This document shows positions 11,346 through 22,279 of a stretch of DNA of 64,000 nt, piece after piece (positions within the stretch are counted from its first letter, which is position 1; each line of letters begins with the position of its first letter). The stretch spans positions 7,752,200 to 7,816,199 of the forward strand of contig OY987232.1 in the NCBI GenBank assembly GCA_963920705.1, in the 5' to 3' direction. Below the pieces are notes generated by a model. That model worked only from the letters and a program-made list of their open reading frames with translations. It did not search any database and was not told the DNA's origin. The stretch comes from Odiellus spinosus (taxonomy: Eukaryota > Arthropoda > Arachnida > Opiliones > Phalangiidae). The position numbers were made by a program, and so were the translations under genes.

Positions 11346-12261
11346 GATGTCGTGCTGCACGTTCAGTAGCTTGAGTCTGCGATTACTCAGCGCTACCACA
11401 TATTTCTTTTGAAAGCTCTGACGTTATGATGCTCATCATATGTACACTTGTTTTTAATGGATATTTGATTTGCATCATGACTTCAGAGCTGAAGAAAAAA
11501 ATCATTCACAAAACACAGAAATAATTCTCAATTTTTGTAGTCACAAAAACCATGATATTAAATGAAATTTACTTACTTTCTTATTAGTTTCAGCCATAAT
11601 GATCCAAAACTGGTATCTTGGAATATAATATCACACAAATTATAAAAGCCCCCAAATAAGGCTACAGCAATGAGAGCTAGTCTATCTTTTATTCGCACAT
11701 GCTCTACCTAAAAAGATACATGCCCAGTTGCCCACGCTACGGAAAGGCTTAACGCCCCAAGGCCTAAGTAAAAATAGCCTAACATTGATTTTACTCTTAA
11801 CTAAAAACCACACGTGGGATAAAAAAAACTTTACATATAAATACCTGAATATAATTTTAGATTCCAATACTATCCAATAGTATAATTAGAGTGAAGTTAA
11901 ATATTAAAGACAACAAACATTCCTTCTTTCTGTCGCGAGCGATTCGGAGCGAAAACTGCGGAGTGCGGACTCGAGCGAGAAGTTGAGAACACTGGCAGCG
12001 AATGGATAGTGGCTAGTCTGGCAACAATGTTAACGGAAATTCCGTACTGCTTAATGTTATAACATGAGTGCGTCAGAATCCTAAGAATATTCTTTGAAAG
12101 AAAAAATTCTTATGTAAATAGTTTTCTTTTGAAATAGAGCACCTAGTGAAATTCGCTAATAATTCGAGAAGAATGTGGAATATTTATTCACCCCATATCT
12201 AAACTACCTCGACAAACAAGACGAGATTCAGAGCACCCCAAAAGCATTTTAAAGGGTAAAT
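11346..12261. other. CACTA element, non-coding
   Basis: No ORF with family resemblance was found. A patch at 11930-12010 is GC-richer than its surroundings and could be 5'UTR or promoter of the transposase gene. No TATA/initiator pair was convincing. Confidence 0.4.
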
Positions 12262-13740
12262 ATTGTGAGTCGGCTAGGTATCTAACTAACGACCTAGGGT
12301 TCTATTGACGACAGTGTCCCGACTCTATCGGGAAGGGGCGATAAGCGCGCTTCCCATGGAGAAGCGTTTTAATAGAATTCAATACAGTTTTTTAAAGTTT
12401 TAATATTGTGAGTCGGCTAGGTGACGAACAGGGGATCTGGGAGTCGATTGACGACAGTGTCCCGACTCTATCGGGAAGGGGCGATAAGCGCGCTTCCCAT
12501 GGAGAAGCGTTTTAATAGAATTCAATACAGTTTTTTAAAGTTTTAATATTGTGAGTCGGCTAGGTGACGAACAGGGGATCTGGGAGTCGATTGACGACAG
12601 TGTCCCGACTCTATCGGGAAGGGGCGATAAGCGCGCCACCTATGGACAGTCGTTTTAATAGAATTCCATACACTTTTTTAAAGTTTTAATATTGTGAGTC
12701 GGCTAGGTGACGAAAAGGGGATCTGGGAGTCGATTGACGACAGTGACCCGACTCTATCAGGAAGGGGCGATAAGCGCGCCACCTATGGAGAAGCGTTTTA
12801 ATAGAATTCCATACAGTTTTTTAAAGTTTTAATATTGTGAGTCGGCTAGGTGACGAACAGGGGATCTGGGAGTCGATTGACGACAGTGACCCGACTCTAT
12901 CAGGAAGGGGCGATTGGCGCGCCACCTATGGAGAAGCGTTTTAATAGAATTCCTTACAGTTTTTTAAAGTTTTAATATTGTGAGTCGGCTAGGTGACGAA
13001 CAGGGGATCTGGGAGTCGATTAACGACAGTGTCCCGACTCTATCGGGAAGGGGCGATAAGGGCGCCACCTATGGACAGTCATTTTAGTAGAATTCCATAC
13101 TATTTTTTCAAGTTTTAATATTGTGAGTCGGCTAGGTGACGAGCAGGGGATCTGGGAGTCGATTGCCGACAGTGACCCGACTCTATCAGGAAGGGGCGAT
13201 ACGCGCGCCACCTATGGAGAAGCGTTTTAATAGAATTCCATACAGTTTTTTAAAGTTTTAATATTGTGAGTCGGCTAGGTGACGAACAGGGGATCTGGGA
13301 GTCGATTGACGAGAGTGTCCCGACTCTATCGGGAAGGGGCGATAAGCGCGCCACCTATGGACAGTCATTTTAGTAGAATTCCATACAATTTTTTAAAGTT
13401 TTAATATTGTGAGTCGGCTAGGTGACGAACAGGGGATCTGGGAGTCGATTGACGACAGTGACCCGACTCTATCAGGAAGGGGCTATAAGCACGCCACCTA
13501 TGGAGAAGCGTTTGAATAGAATTCCATACAATTTTTCAAAGTTTTAATATTGTGAGTCGGCTAGGTGACGAACAGGGATCTGGGAGTCGATTGACGACAG
13601 TGTCCCGACTCTATCGGGAAGGGGCGATAAGCGCGCCACCAATGCAGAAGCGTTTTAATAGAATTGAATAAAATTTCAATCACCTCAATATAATCCGATT
13701 AAAAGTTTTTTTTTTTTGTTAGTCGGCTATGTGACGCACA
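12262..13740. repeat. right subterminal tandem array, ~143 bp x ~10
   Basis: The unit starts GTGAGTCGGCTAGGTGACGA and includes GATCTGGGAGTCGATTGACG, CCCGACTCTATCGGGAAGGG and AGAAGCGTTTTAATAGAATT. Copies start near 12265, 12408, 12550, 12695, 12836, 12978, 13120, 13266, 13409 and 13551. Each copy holds several GTCGG/CCGAC motifs and a CCCGACTCTATCGGG hairpin. Two sub-types alternate (GTGTCCCGACTCTATCGGG and GTGACCCGACTCTATCAGG). Confidence 0.9.
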
Positions 13741-13851
13741 TGGGGCTGCATGCCTTTAGGAGTCGTTTTTCGACCGCTTGCCGACTTCGACTCTCGCCCG
13801 TATGAGTCGTCGGTGAGCCGACTGTAAATGGGACGGTCAATGCTACTGGGG

Positions 13852-16013
13852 ATAGCTTCATTATTTATGGATATGACATGGCCAGGAGGGACTATTTTGT
13901 TGACATTGGTGAACACTATGTACACAGTTTTCCGACGTTTAATTTTAGACAATTGTTATTTAGCCAGATATTGACATGCAATAGTTTGTAGTTAACCCTG
14001 TGAATAAGTTTTACGAAGTTAGAGTCGCTATCCGATAAGGCGGTATCATCTGCATACAGTGTCAAGGAATCGTCATCGACCGTTGTAAAGATATCATTAA
14101 TGAAGATATTAAAGAGCAAGGGTGATAATACAGACCCTTGGGGAACCCCACATGTAACCTCGCCCCTCCCCGAGACCCTATCGTTAAATTTTGTACGGCA
14201 AGTGCGGTTCGAAAGAAAGGAGGATATCCAGGTGTAAGCTAATCCTCTTATCCCCGAGATATAAAGTTTTTTCAGTCAAATGTCGTGGTTTACACTGTCG
14301 AACGCCTTCCTTAAGTCTAGGAAGACTCCGACAGCAAACTGACCTTCATCTAGTGCATCAAGTGTTTTCTTATAGACCCTTGCGATGGCATGTTCTACTC
14401 TTGCGATGGCATGTTCTACTCCAGTGTGTTTCCTAAAACCGTATTGATGTGGGTCTATAATATCAAACTTGTCGCAAAAATTAAGCAATCTAGAGTAAAA
14501 ACAGTCTTCGAAAATTTTACCTAGTATTGCTAGGAGCGATATGGGTCTATAATTGTCTGGGCTGGCGGGGTCCCCTTGTTTTAAAATAGGGATTATAACG
14601 GATTTTTTTAGCAGAAGTGGATAGGAGCCCGACATGAAAGATTTGTTTATTAGGTATACTAGTGGTTTTATCAGAGATTGTCTCGCAATTTTAATTAATT
14701 TGGGAGGTATCCCGTCAGCCCCGGGGGCGAAATTATCCCTTAGTTTATTTATCTGCTCTAATACTTCGGTTTCGTCCACAGGGGAAAGAAAAAGAGAGTT
14801 TTTAATTTTCTTCACTCCATCAAAGGTCTGTATATTATTTATTGAGGGGTTGTTTGCCATGCAAGTAGTGAAAAAGTCATTAAGCTCTTCCGCCGTCACA
14901 GATAAGGAGGAGGGGGTGGGGGTGGGTTTACTGGCTCTCCCTAATAGGTCATTTATCACCTTCCATTTTTTCCCAAGGCTCTTTTGTGCCTGCAAGTGGG
15001 ACCGAAGAAAGTCTACTCTACGATTTCTAATTAAATTATTGCAGCGATTGCGAGCTTGTTTATATTTTAATATGTTACTAGCAGATGGAATTAATTTAGC
15101 ACGTTTTTTAAGGTTTGTTTTATGTTTAATTATTTCTTTGATTTCCGAGGTTAGCCAATGACTAGCGTTGAGGGTGCCATTCGTGTCTTTATGCCTAACT
15201 TTGATTAATGGACAGCAGCTGTGAAACCCACTAATTTCTGAAGGAATAAAGAGAAGGCCGAATCAACATTATCTTCTAAGTAAATCTCGTCCCACCCAAG
15301 GGCACCAGCATATTGGGAAAATTTGTTTAGACATATCTTGGAGGTGTTTCTTATTAGTTGCTCAGTTTCCGTCAATATTGGCGTTTCAAAGAGTATCATA
15401 AATGGCCGGTGATCTGTAGAGTCCCAGTCTTTATAGACAGTTACTATGGGATGTAAATTTGTATAGCAGTGGTCGATAAGGGTTTTTGAAGTATTCGTGA
15501 CTCTAATGTAAGATTTAATTTGTTGCGTGAGACCATAGCTAGGGGTGAGGTCAGAGAGCCTGTCGGCGTCTCTGCTTGGATTACGGATATCAATGTTAAA
15601 ATCCCCCAGTACTATACTGTCTGCGTTAAGAGGGCAGAAATCTTGGAGAATGCCTTCTAGTCTAGTGATAAAGTCCGTAATATTGCCACCGGGTCTATAG
15701 ATTACACAGATGTAAGTCGATCCGACCTTTATTCCGAAGGATTCAATACAATCTTCAATGTTAGCTACCGCGTGTATATTTTCAAATGTAATCCCTTTTT
15801 TTATATAGAAACCCACTCCCCTCCAGCCTTGCTGGTTCGACCTTTCCCAACAAAGTTATAGTTATGCAGATAGTCGTGGTATGAGTCAAGGAACCAGCTC
15901 TCCGTAAGAGCAAATATGTCAATACCATTGATGAAATTTAAGATTGCATTACAAAATAGATATGGGAAGTTAGCGTTGGCACTACGTATGTTATTATACA
16001 AAATTTTAATCAT
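13852..16013 (-). pseudogene. LINE ORF2: AP endonuclease and reverse transcriptase, broken
   Basis: The ORF starts at ATG 16013, which overlaps the ORF1 stop as ATGA. Endonuclease motifs: LYNNIRSANANF, ALTESWFLD, VLGDFNIDI, LIDHCYTN and STDHRPF. RT motifs: IPILKQGDPASPDNYRPISL, DPHQYGFRKHTG, GVFLDLRKAFDSVNHDI, CGVPQGSVLSPLLFNIFIND and LYADDTAL. Lesions seen: a one-base frameshift near 15822, a frameshift near 15215, an in-frame TGA at 14276-14278, and the CACTA insertion at 13852. A 21-base tandem duplication at about 14381-14422 repeats VEHAIAR in frame within the RT. The ORF resumes at 1697. Confidence 0.88.
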
Positions 16014-16807
16014 AGAAAAGCAAACAAAAAAAAAACAGAGTAGTATAAAGTTAAACCAGCTTTAGACCGGAATAATTTTTTAGATTTAAAGTCATATTTG
16101 TAGTTCTGACTTCCAATAATAATTCGATTAATGCTAACAAATTTTAATTTTTCTGGCCCTTTGGCTTTAGCGAAGGATCGTAGCAAATATCTTACGTGTT
16201 CCTGTTCCTGGGTATAATCATGTTCGATGTATATCTTCATGCCTTTTAGTTTAGGACTATTTTTAAGGATCTCCCGCTTCATATCGTAGTTATCCAATTT
16301 CACTATAATATAACGAAGCTTTCCAGCCGCAAAAGCCCCCCTTCTAAATACAGAGCTAGGCCTTAATTTAATTTTGATACCGAGTTTATCGCTTAGAAAT
16401 TCGTCGACCCTTATCGCAAGATGGTCCCTAGATTCGGTCTCTGAATCTTCTATGCCCTTAATTATTACGTTGTTCCTCCTGGCCAAGACCTCCATATTTT
16501 CTAATTTAAATCTAAGTTTTTCTAGGTCGTTATTTATAGAGATTTTTTCTTCTTTAAGTTTGTCCTTAATATTACTAATTTCAAAGTTAAGGCTAGGAAT
16601 AACATCAATTTTTGTTTCTATATCTAGTATTTTACCCTGCATTCCGATGATTGAATTTTCCATTTTTATGACTTTATTATTAACATTGGTTAAAGTCGAG
16701 TCCAGTTTATCCAAGCTATTTTTGACAAATTCGAATTTGTCATCTATCTTAGTGTTAAGCCGTTTAAATTCCATCAAAAGAAGTTGCGCGCTTTCTTTCT
16801 CCCCCAT
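16010..16807 (-). CDS. LINE ORF1 protein
   Basis: The 265-aa product of the first LINE ORF is intact from ATG to TGA. Residues ~10-115 are heptad-rich coiled coil (FKRLNTKIDDKFEFVKNSLD, NNKVIKMENSI, LEKLRFKLENMEVLARR). They are followed by a compact domain with RRNNVIIKGIEDSETES and LRYIIVKLDNYDMKREILKN, which resembles the RRM-like region of L1/CR1-type ORF1 proteins. It would bind element RNA and form trimers. The last ~25 residues are hydrophobic (LTLYYSVFFLFAFL), unusual for the family and perhaps a read-out into an altered frame. The stop overlaps the ORF2 start (ATGA), fitting coupled termination-reinitiation. Confidence 0.75.
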   Translation of the reverse strand: MGEKESAQLLLMEFKRLNTKIDDKFEFVKNSLDKLDSTLTNVNNKVIKMENSIIGMQGKILDIETKIDVIPSLNFEISNIKDKLKEEKISINNDLEKLRFKLENMEVLARRNNVIIKGIEDSETESRDHLAIRVDEFLSDKLGIKIKLRPSSVFRRGAFAAGKLRYIIVKLDNYDMKREILKNSPKLKGMKIYIEHDYTQEQEHVRYLLRSFAKAKGPEKLKFVSINRIIIGSQNYKYDFKSKKLFRSKAGLTLYYSVFFLFAFL

Positions 16808-17323
16808 TTGGAGAGAAGAAAATTAGCAAATGTTACGCGATAAGGTTATTTTTAGAATTAGCGTAAGTTTCAATTAGGTCTGAGACCAAATTTAAGCTTA
16901 GATTTAATTTATTTTGGCAGAGTTCAAGTTAAATTGCAAAAACGAAAAATAAAAGAGATGTGCAAACACTCACCTATAATATAATAAGCGTTTAGATTAT
17001 TCAAAGGTTTTGCGAGTTGTGCACGCTTGAACTCTGCCAAGAGTTATGAATCTTCTTTGGGTTTTTAGTCCCAATGAAACCACGCGACACTCCACAGATT
17101 ACGATTTTTTACGATAATACGGCTGATAATAGACGTAAGCGCGGGCTCCCGTTGTTTTTTAGAAGTGGGAAGACTGGTTAACGTAGTAGTTTTGATTTTG
17201 CTATTTTATCGTCAGACGACGAATGATATTAAGTCTCGGTAGTTAAAACATAATGTCGTTAAGTACACACTGGTCGTTTAGTCCGAGATGAATTTTCCAG
17301 CGCTGGCAGCGAATCTATAATAT

Positions 17324-17834
17324 AATTATACAAAAAAGAGGTTGCTTCGCACCCTTAAAAAAAACTCTTTATCTAACTCGAATCAAACCCGTGAAGGGAC
17401 AGAAATTATTTGTTACAGAAAGAGCAATTTCATATCTTTAAAATTATAGTTAGTAGATTTAGTCTACTACTTCAAAGATTTTATTACTATTATATATTTT
17501 CCAAAAAACGGATAAAGACGACCTAGGACTAATGATAAATATATATACATTAAAGGAACTCCATCTTTAGCTAATTTTATTAGTGATACTGATAGAATTT
17601 AAAGTTAACATCAATGGGAGAGGAAGGTTAACTAGGTCGTCTTTATCCGTTTTTTGGAAAATATATAATAGTAATAAAATCTTTGAAGTAGTAGACTAAA
17701 TCTACTAACTATAATTTTAAAGATATGAAATTGCTCTTTCTGTAACAAATAATTTCTGTCCCTTCACGGGTTTGATTCGAGTTAGATAAAGTTTTTTTTT
17801 AAAGGGTGCGAAGCAACCTCTTTTTTGTATAATT
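17324..17834. mobile_element. FB1 palindromic element, copy 1
   Basis: Two ~205-bp arms (17324-17528 and 17629-17834) are nearly perfect inverted repeats around a ~100-bp centre. The arms contain AAGAGGTTGCTTCGCACCCT, CAAACCCGTGAAGGGACAG and CCAAAAAACGGATAAAGACG. No ORF is present. Other copies are at 24484-24898, 51074-53769 (interrupted) and 60983-61384, with a decayed half copy at 35885-36030. Every copy is directly joined to TN-E sequence. Confidence 0.9.
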
Positions 17835-18088
17835 TCTGTCCTTTTTTCACCAAAAATATACACCTTTTCCACATTTCACTATTTTACTTTATAGGTTTAT
17901 TGAACCTTAATTCTTACTAATGCTGAATAAAAATTAAAGCGTTTAATTGAGGCTTCAAACTATTCGTAATTGAGACCCTGGTACAAATCTCGAAAGGCAG
18001 AGATTAACTAACCTAACCTTACCTAAGTTGTAAAACAGGGATGGCTAGTTCAATTGATTAACTAACCTAAACTAATCTTACCTAAAAT

Positions 18089-19590
18089 CAGTGTTGGGTA
18101 GTATTTTAAATACTTGTATTTTAAATACTATTTTAAATACTTTTTAAGTATTTTGAATTTTATTTTAAATACTTTTTAAGTATTTTGAATTTTATTTTAA
18201 ATACTTTTAAATAAAAGTATTTAGTATTTTATTTTAAATACATTTTTTCTGGTATTTTAAACAAGATACTGATATTATTAGCGTATCTATCAAAAAATAT
18301 CCGTACAACTAAATTGTCCGGAAAATACATCATCAAGATGCAAGCGGAAGAAACACGCTTGAAAAATACCGCTTATCGCCGGTAGGGTAGGGTCGCCTAT
18401 CTCCGAACGCATTCGATTGCTCTGGAATTGTTAGCGACGAAATTAAGAATCTAATATTAAGTTTGTATAGTCGCGCATCCATTGCGCTAGTTTTCATCAT
18501 TCAACGAAGAGTACTTTTGACGCGGATGCGGTTTTAAAACGGCAATAGCGGCTTCTACCTCTGAACGAACGATTCGAATTCTGAACACCCCCTGCTTCTA
18601 AATCTATCTTATAGCCTATATAAAAAATCCCAGATTTGCAAAAGGAACCACTTGCCCACCTCGAATCGAGAAATGAGTGTCACCAATGGATTTCTTGGCT
18701 GAATTTACTTAGGGAGAGGCGGAATTAGCGCACTCGAGCCAGTATTTGCAAAGTTATCGGCGATTTAAAAATTAGGCATTGCTTGTGCATAGAAACCATA
18801 AAAGAATCCTTATTTCAAAGGAAATCGTCGATAACTTTGCAAATACTATCTCGAGTGCGCTAATTCCGCCTTTCCTCGGTAAATTCGGCCAAGAAATCCA
18901 TTGGTGACTCTCATTTCTCGTTTCGATATGGTTCCTTTAGCAAATTTTGCAGTTTCTCAAATATATTAATGCGTGTTCCCAAGTTTGATTTCGCACAGTT
19001 CTGAATTTGAAATTCTTGAATACATGTATATTTTAAAATTTGAGAAGTTTATTTTGTAGCGAGAAACTCAAACTTTACGACCAAATCGAGCGCGTAGGCC
19101 CAGGATTTTTTCCGAAATTCGTAAAACCTTATTTCCTGGGCCGTATAGGAAAACATTCCCTTAAAAACGGTCTAATTAATTAGGCTAATTATCGCGGTTG
19201 GCTAATTAGTGTTGTGTCTTTTTCTAGAGTGTTGAAGTTGTGTTTGGCGAATAGCCCCATTCTTAATCTACAAAATGAGCTCTTCCATCTTTAAACAGAC
19301 CCAACCAAATTTAAGTTATACATTTTTAAATGAAAGTGTTCAGAAATGGAAGCGTTCAGATTTAGGAGGACTGATCATAATGGCATTGAAGTAGCAATAA
19401 GAATTCCAGTGCTATGAGGATGAACAGTCGGTCTGGGACCGTGCCTTTCGCTAGACCTTAACATTACAGTATTTTAAGTATTTAGTATTTTAAAATACTT
19501 TTTTTAAGTATTTTATTTTAAATACTTTATCGTCGGAGTATTTAGTATTTTATTTTAAATACCGAAAGTGCAGTATTTTACCCAACACTG
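18089..19590. mobile_element. hAT-type element with 8-bp target duplication
   Basis: The ends CAGTGTTGGGTAGTATTTTA and CAGTATTTTACCCAACACTG are inverted repeats. The target duplication CCTAAAAT flanks both sides (18081-18088 and 19591-19598). Eight-base duplications and CAGTG ends are typical of hAT transposons. Subterminal DNA is a run of ATTTTAAATACTTTTTAAGT repeats. There is no transposase, and the interior is largely a TN-G copy (18388-19373). Confidence 0.88.
18388..19373. mobile_element. TN-G element, copy 1 (inside the hAT element)
   Basis: The left end is TAGGGTCGCCTATCTCCGAA and the decayed right end GCGTTCAGATTTAGGAGGA. The inner part holds a long inverted pair around 18660-18920 (GGAATTAGCGCACTCGAGCC and its complement, and CCAATGGATTTCTTGGC with its complement). 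Copy 2 at 48181-54283 has the same order in reverse orientation and cleaner ends. No gene was found. Confidence 0.75.
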
Positions 19591-20123
19591 CCTAAAATAC
19601 TACAAGAGGAACGGGTTAGCCCGAGTTATAGGGATTACCTAGTTGGAGGGATGGGCTATTTCCAGGGTTTAATTAACCTAATTTAACCTTAAAGATTACT
19701 TGATGGAATGGGTAACCCGAGGGATTAACTAGTTGGAACGATGGGCTAATTCGAGGAATTAACTAACCTAACCTAGCCTTACCTAAAATATTACAAATAG
19801 CCCGAGCTAAGGATTAACTAGTTGGAGGGATTGGCTAATTAGAGGGATTAACTAACCTAACCTCACCTTAAAGATTACCAGATGGACGGGGGAGGTCGAG
19901 GGATTAACTAACCTAGCCTTACCTAAAATATTACACCGAGCTAGAGATTAAATTTATAATATTGAATCGCATCGACAAAATATGAGCATGGAAAGCGAAA
20001 CAATTCTTTAAAGCAAGAGAACATAATTCTGGAGACCAGAAGTATGTGGCCGTTTATTTAACTCGCGGACATCAATTTCCGTTTCGTATATCTTATTTAA
20101 CATTCTAAATCTTTATTTTTTAC

Positions 20124-20665
20124 CTCCCGACTGAACTTTAGTTCAGGGGGAGGTATTACATTGATCGTGTCTGTCTGTGTGTCACTTCCGGCGTAAGCGG
20201 ATATCCTGTGTAAACGGAAATCACGTGACCTAGGTCGTGGAGCCAAAAGTCTAGAGACGTAATCACACCAGCTTATCGTTCAATTCCGTTTAACGGGAAT
20301 TACCTCCTTTAAGCGTGGCTGCCACATTGAGTTTCAGGTGTCGTGCAATTATATGAATCACTACGTCTCCGATTGCATATTATCGCCTTTCACCATCCAC
20401 TTTACGGTCAAACCTCGATGCTGGACAGTTGAAGGCGATTATACGCAATGGGACGTCTCCCACTGTTATAATCACCTCCGACCATCCCCACATCAAGGTC
20501 CAACCTTTAGTGTCTGATCTCAGCGGGCCATATTAGCGAGGCGTCCCTCACTAATATGGTCCACATCAATCTTCCACTCTCCAAACATCGCCCCACCAAT
20601 GGGTAAATTAGCGTTGCCTACCAAGTGCCTAAGGTTACGATAAACGTCTAGACTTTGAAGGGAGG
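20124..20665. repeat. series of DNA hairpins
   Basis: Successive inverted repeats: CCTCCC...CTGAACTTTAGTTCAG...GGAGG at 20125-20155; GGCGATTAT...ATAATCACC around 20427-20480; and GGGCCATATTAGCGAGG paired with CCTCACTAATATGGTCC at 20526-20564. The last two share a loop of the form CGTC/CGTCTC. Function unknown. Confidence 0.65.
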
Positions 20666-21089
20666 GGGTTTTCCTCCCAACTTCATGGCCACATCACTCG
20701 ATTAATAAAGGCCTTCGAACGGTTTATATACTACCTTTTTGGAGTGAATGCAAATGAGCCTTATGGTATCGTTTAGGGAAATGAAACGCAATATTAATTT
20801 ATTTTATAATTAAAAATATCAAAATGGTTAAACTTAATCTAATTAATAATTCAGTTGAAAAATCAGTTTAAAATTCGAGATAGTTTAGAAGATATTTAAG
20901 AAATTGTTCAAAAATTTAAAGAATTGTGACCGTTTAAAACCAGTTTGAGTTTGCAGCCCGCGCTAAGCTGTTTTCCATATCATTTAGTCCAAAAAGCAAA
21001 GGTATAACGGGAAGTAAAGGCTTAGTCTTGCTGCAAACTTGGGGTGGATTGAAGAATCTATAGAAAAGTGCGTTTACACGGGTATCCAA

Positions 21090-21700
21090 TATCCCACCGT
21101 CCACTGAATTCGAATTAATAGAGACAAAGGTACTTTGACAAAATTTGATAAGACTTCTTTCGGGTACAAGAGTATCTTTAGTTAAACACAGATTTAAATA
21201 ATGAAATATTGATAAAGTACACGAAGTAATAGAAATCAGTTACAAAAGGGTGAAATCATAAGCTTAGCTGAGCTTTATTAATTGCTTCAAAATGGTAAAC
21301 AAAAATTTAATTTCTTAAACAGTAGAATGATAAGGAATATTCATTGAATTCGAGTTAATGGAGAGAAAGTACAGTTTATTGAGTCCGGGTGCTTCTCTTG
21401 GTTAAACAAAGATTTCAATAATGAAAGATTGATAAGGTATATGAAGTACTAGAGAGAAAGGTGGCTGAATGGGTTACGAAAAGGTTAAAACATAAACGTA
21501 GCCGAACTTTTTTAAGTGGTTCTAAATTGATGAACAAAATTTAATTTATTAAACAGTAGATAAGCTATTTTTAATGGTATTTTTTATCGATAACTGAAAA
21601 TTATATTCACTGGGTTCTTCTACTCTGGTAGCCCTCTTCAGCCCTTTAATTTTGATTATTATAATATATCAAGAGTATCCCATTAAATTGACCTTAAATG
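21090..21700. repeat. solo TN-E arm, inverted relative to 23640-24290
   Basis: Starting CCCACCGTCCACTGAATTCG, this block matches the complement of 23640-24290 and the same strand of 49022-49680. It includes two to three ~140-bp subrepeats (ACAGTAGAATGATAAGGAAT motif) and a GGTAGCCCTCTTCAGCC end. A 22-bp direct repeat with TGCGTTTACACGGG lies on both sides (about 21069 and 21705), as expected for an insertion or tandem rearrangement. Confidence 0.7.
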
Positions 21701-22015
21701 AAGGTGCGTTTACACGGGCATCCAAAATAGAAACGACATAAGATCTAAAGCTGAGGCTGATTGAACAGAAGTACAGTAGGTTTCCCGTGTTTAAAAAACA
21801 ACAATTTTGAATAAAAAGTGGATATCTGATGTTGAAAAAAAAATAGGCTTCAGTTTCTCCGCTATAAAACCAAGAAACATTTCCGATAATTTTCATAAGC
21901 AAAAGTAGCCATGTGTAGTGAACTTCGTTAGCAGACCCGGAGACGAGACGAGGCGAAACCAGATCAGACGAAAGAACGCTATAATAACTTTAGTGAGATA
22001 ATCAACCAGCGCAGA

Positions 22016-22153
22016 ATGGCATCAGCATTTGAAGTCAACAGAGCAAGGACACGGCTTTCATTTATCACAAGAAAGAGACGACCTGGCTACGAAGAATTGA
22101 CACATGCAAGCAGTGAGTGTTTTCGGACTCGACTTATGAGATACCTACAGTCA
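22016..22153 (+). CDS. possible first exon (unproven), 46 codons
   Basis: The open frame from ATG 22016 (MASAFEVNRARTRLSF...) can leave at a TCA|GTAAAA donor in phase 0 and join the exon at 22280 after a 126-bp intron. An alternative donor A|GTGAGT at 22113 has a better consensus but would put the next exon out of frame. The product is basic with no signal peptide. I do not recognise it. Confidence 0.3.
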
Positions 22154-22279
22154 GTAAAAGTTCGACAGTTCTTCATAAAGCCTCGTTATTCTAAACATAA
22201 AAGGAGCTATTCAAGTATAAATTTTAACGGTATGGAAATTAGTCTACATTCAGTTTTAAGATATTTTTTTTTATTATAG

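Larger units (their letters stand above)
1698..13851 (-). mobile_element. 12.15-kb CACTA/EnSpm-type DNA transposon
   Basis: The element interrupts the LINE. Both ends begin CCCCAGTAGCA read inwards, followed by ACAGTCGGC motifs. Each side is flanked by AT (1696-1697 and 13852-13853), a 2-bp target duplication whose removal restores the LINE reading frame. Inside are a transposase gene of the animal EnSpm/CACTA family (8027-10119) and a DUF4806-like gene (2952-7958), both on the minus strand. Arrays lie near both ends (1879-2505 and 12262-13740), as is usual for the subterminal repeats of CACTA elements. The ends do not read CACTA or CACTG, so class assignment rests on the transposase. Both genes are damaged, so the copy is probably immobile without help. 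Confidence 0.85.
13852..17040 (-). mobile_element. CR1/L2-like LINE, 5' part
   Basis: This is the upstream part of the LINE whose 3' part is at 872-1697. From right to left on the minus strand it has a 5'UTR, ORF1 (16807-16010), and ORF2 with endonuclease and RT. The 5' end is uncertain; it may reach about 17040 or as far as FB1 at 17324. A 15-bp inverted repeat (TTGGCAGAGTTCAAG at 16914 and its complement at 17028) lies in the presumed 5'UTR. Confidence 0.85.

Noticed and set aside
13020-13211. Short ORF in the right CACTA array
   Set aside because: Generated by the ~143-bp period; no conserved frame among units.
14634-15161. 175-codon plus-strand ORF
   Set aside because: Antisense to the LINE ORF2, whose minus-strand reading carries clear RT-family motifs.
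16374-16826. 150-codon plus-strand ORF rich in Leu and Ser
   Set aside because: Antisense of the coiled-coil region of LINE ORF1; the composition is what the complement of Lys/Asn/Glu codons gives.
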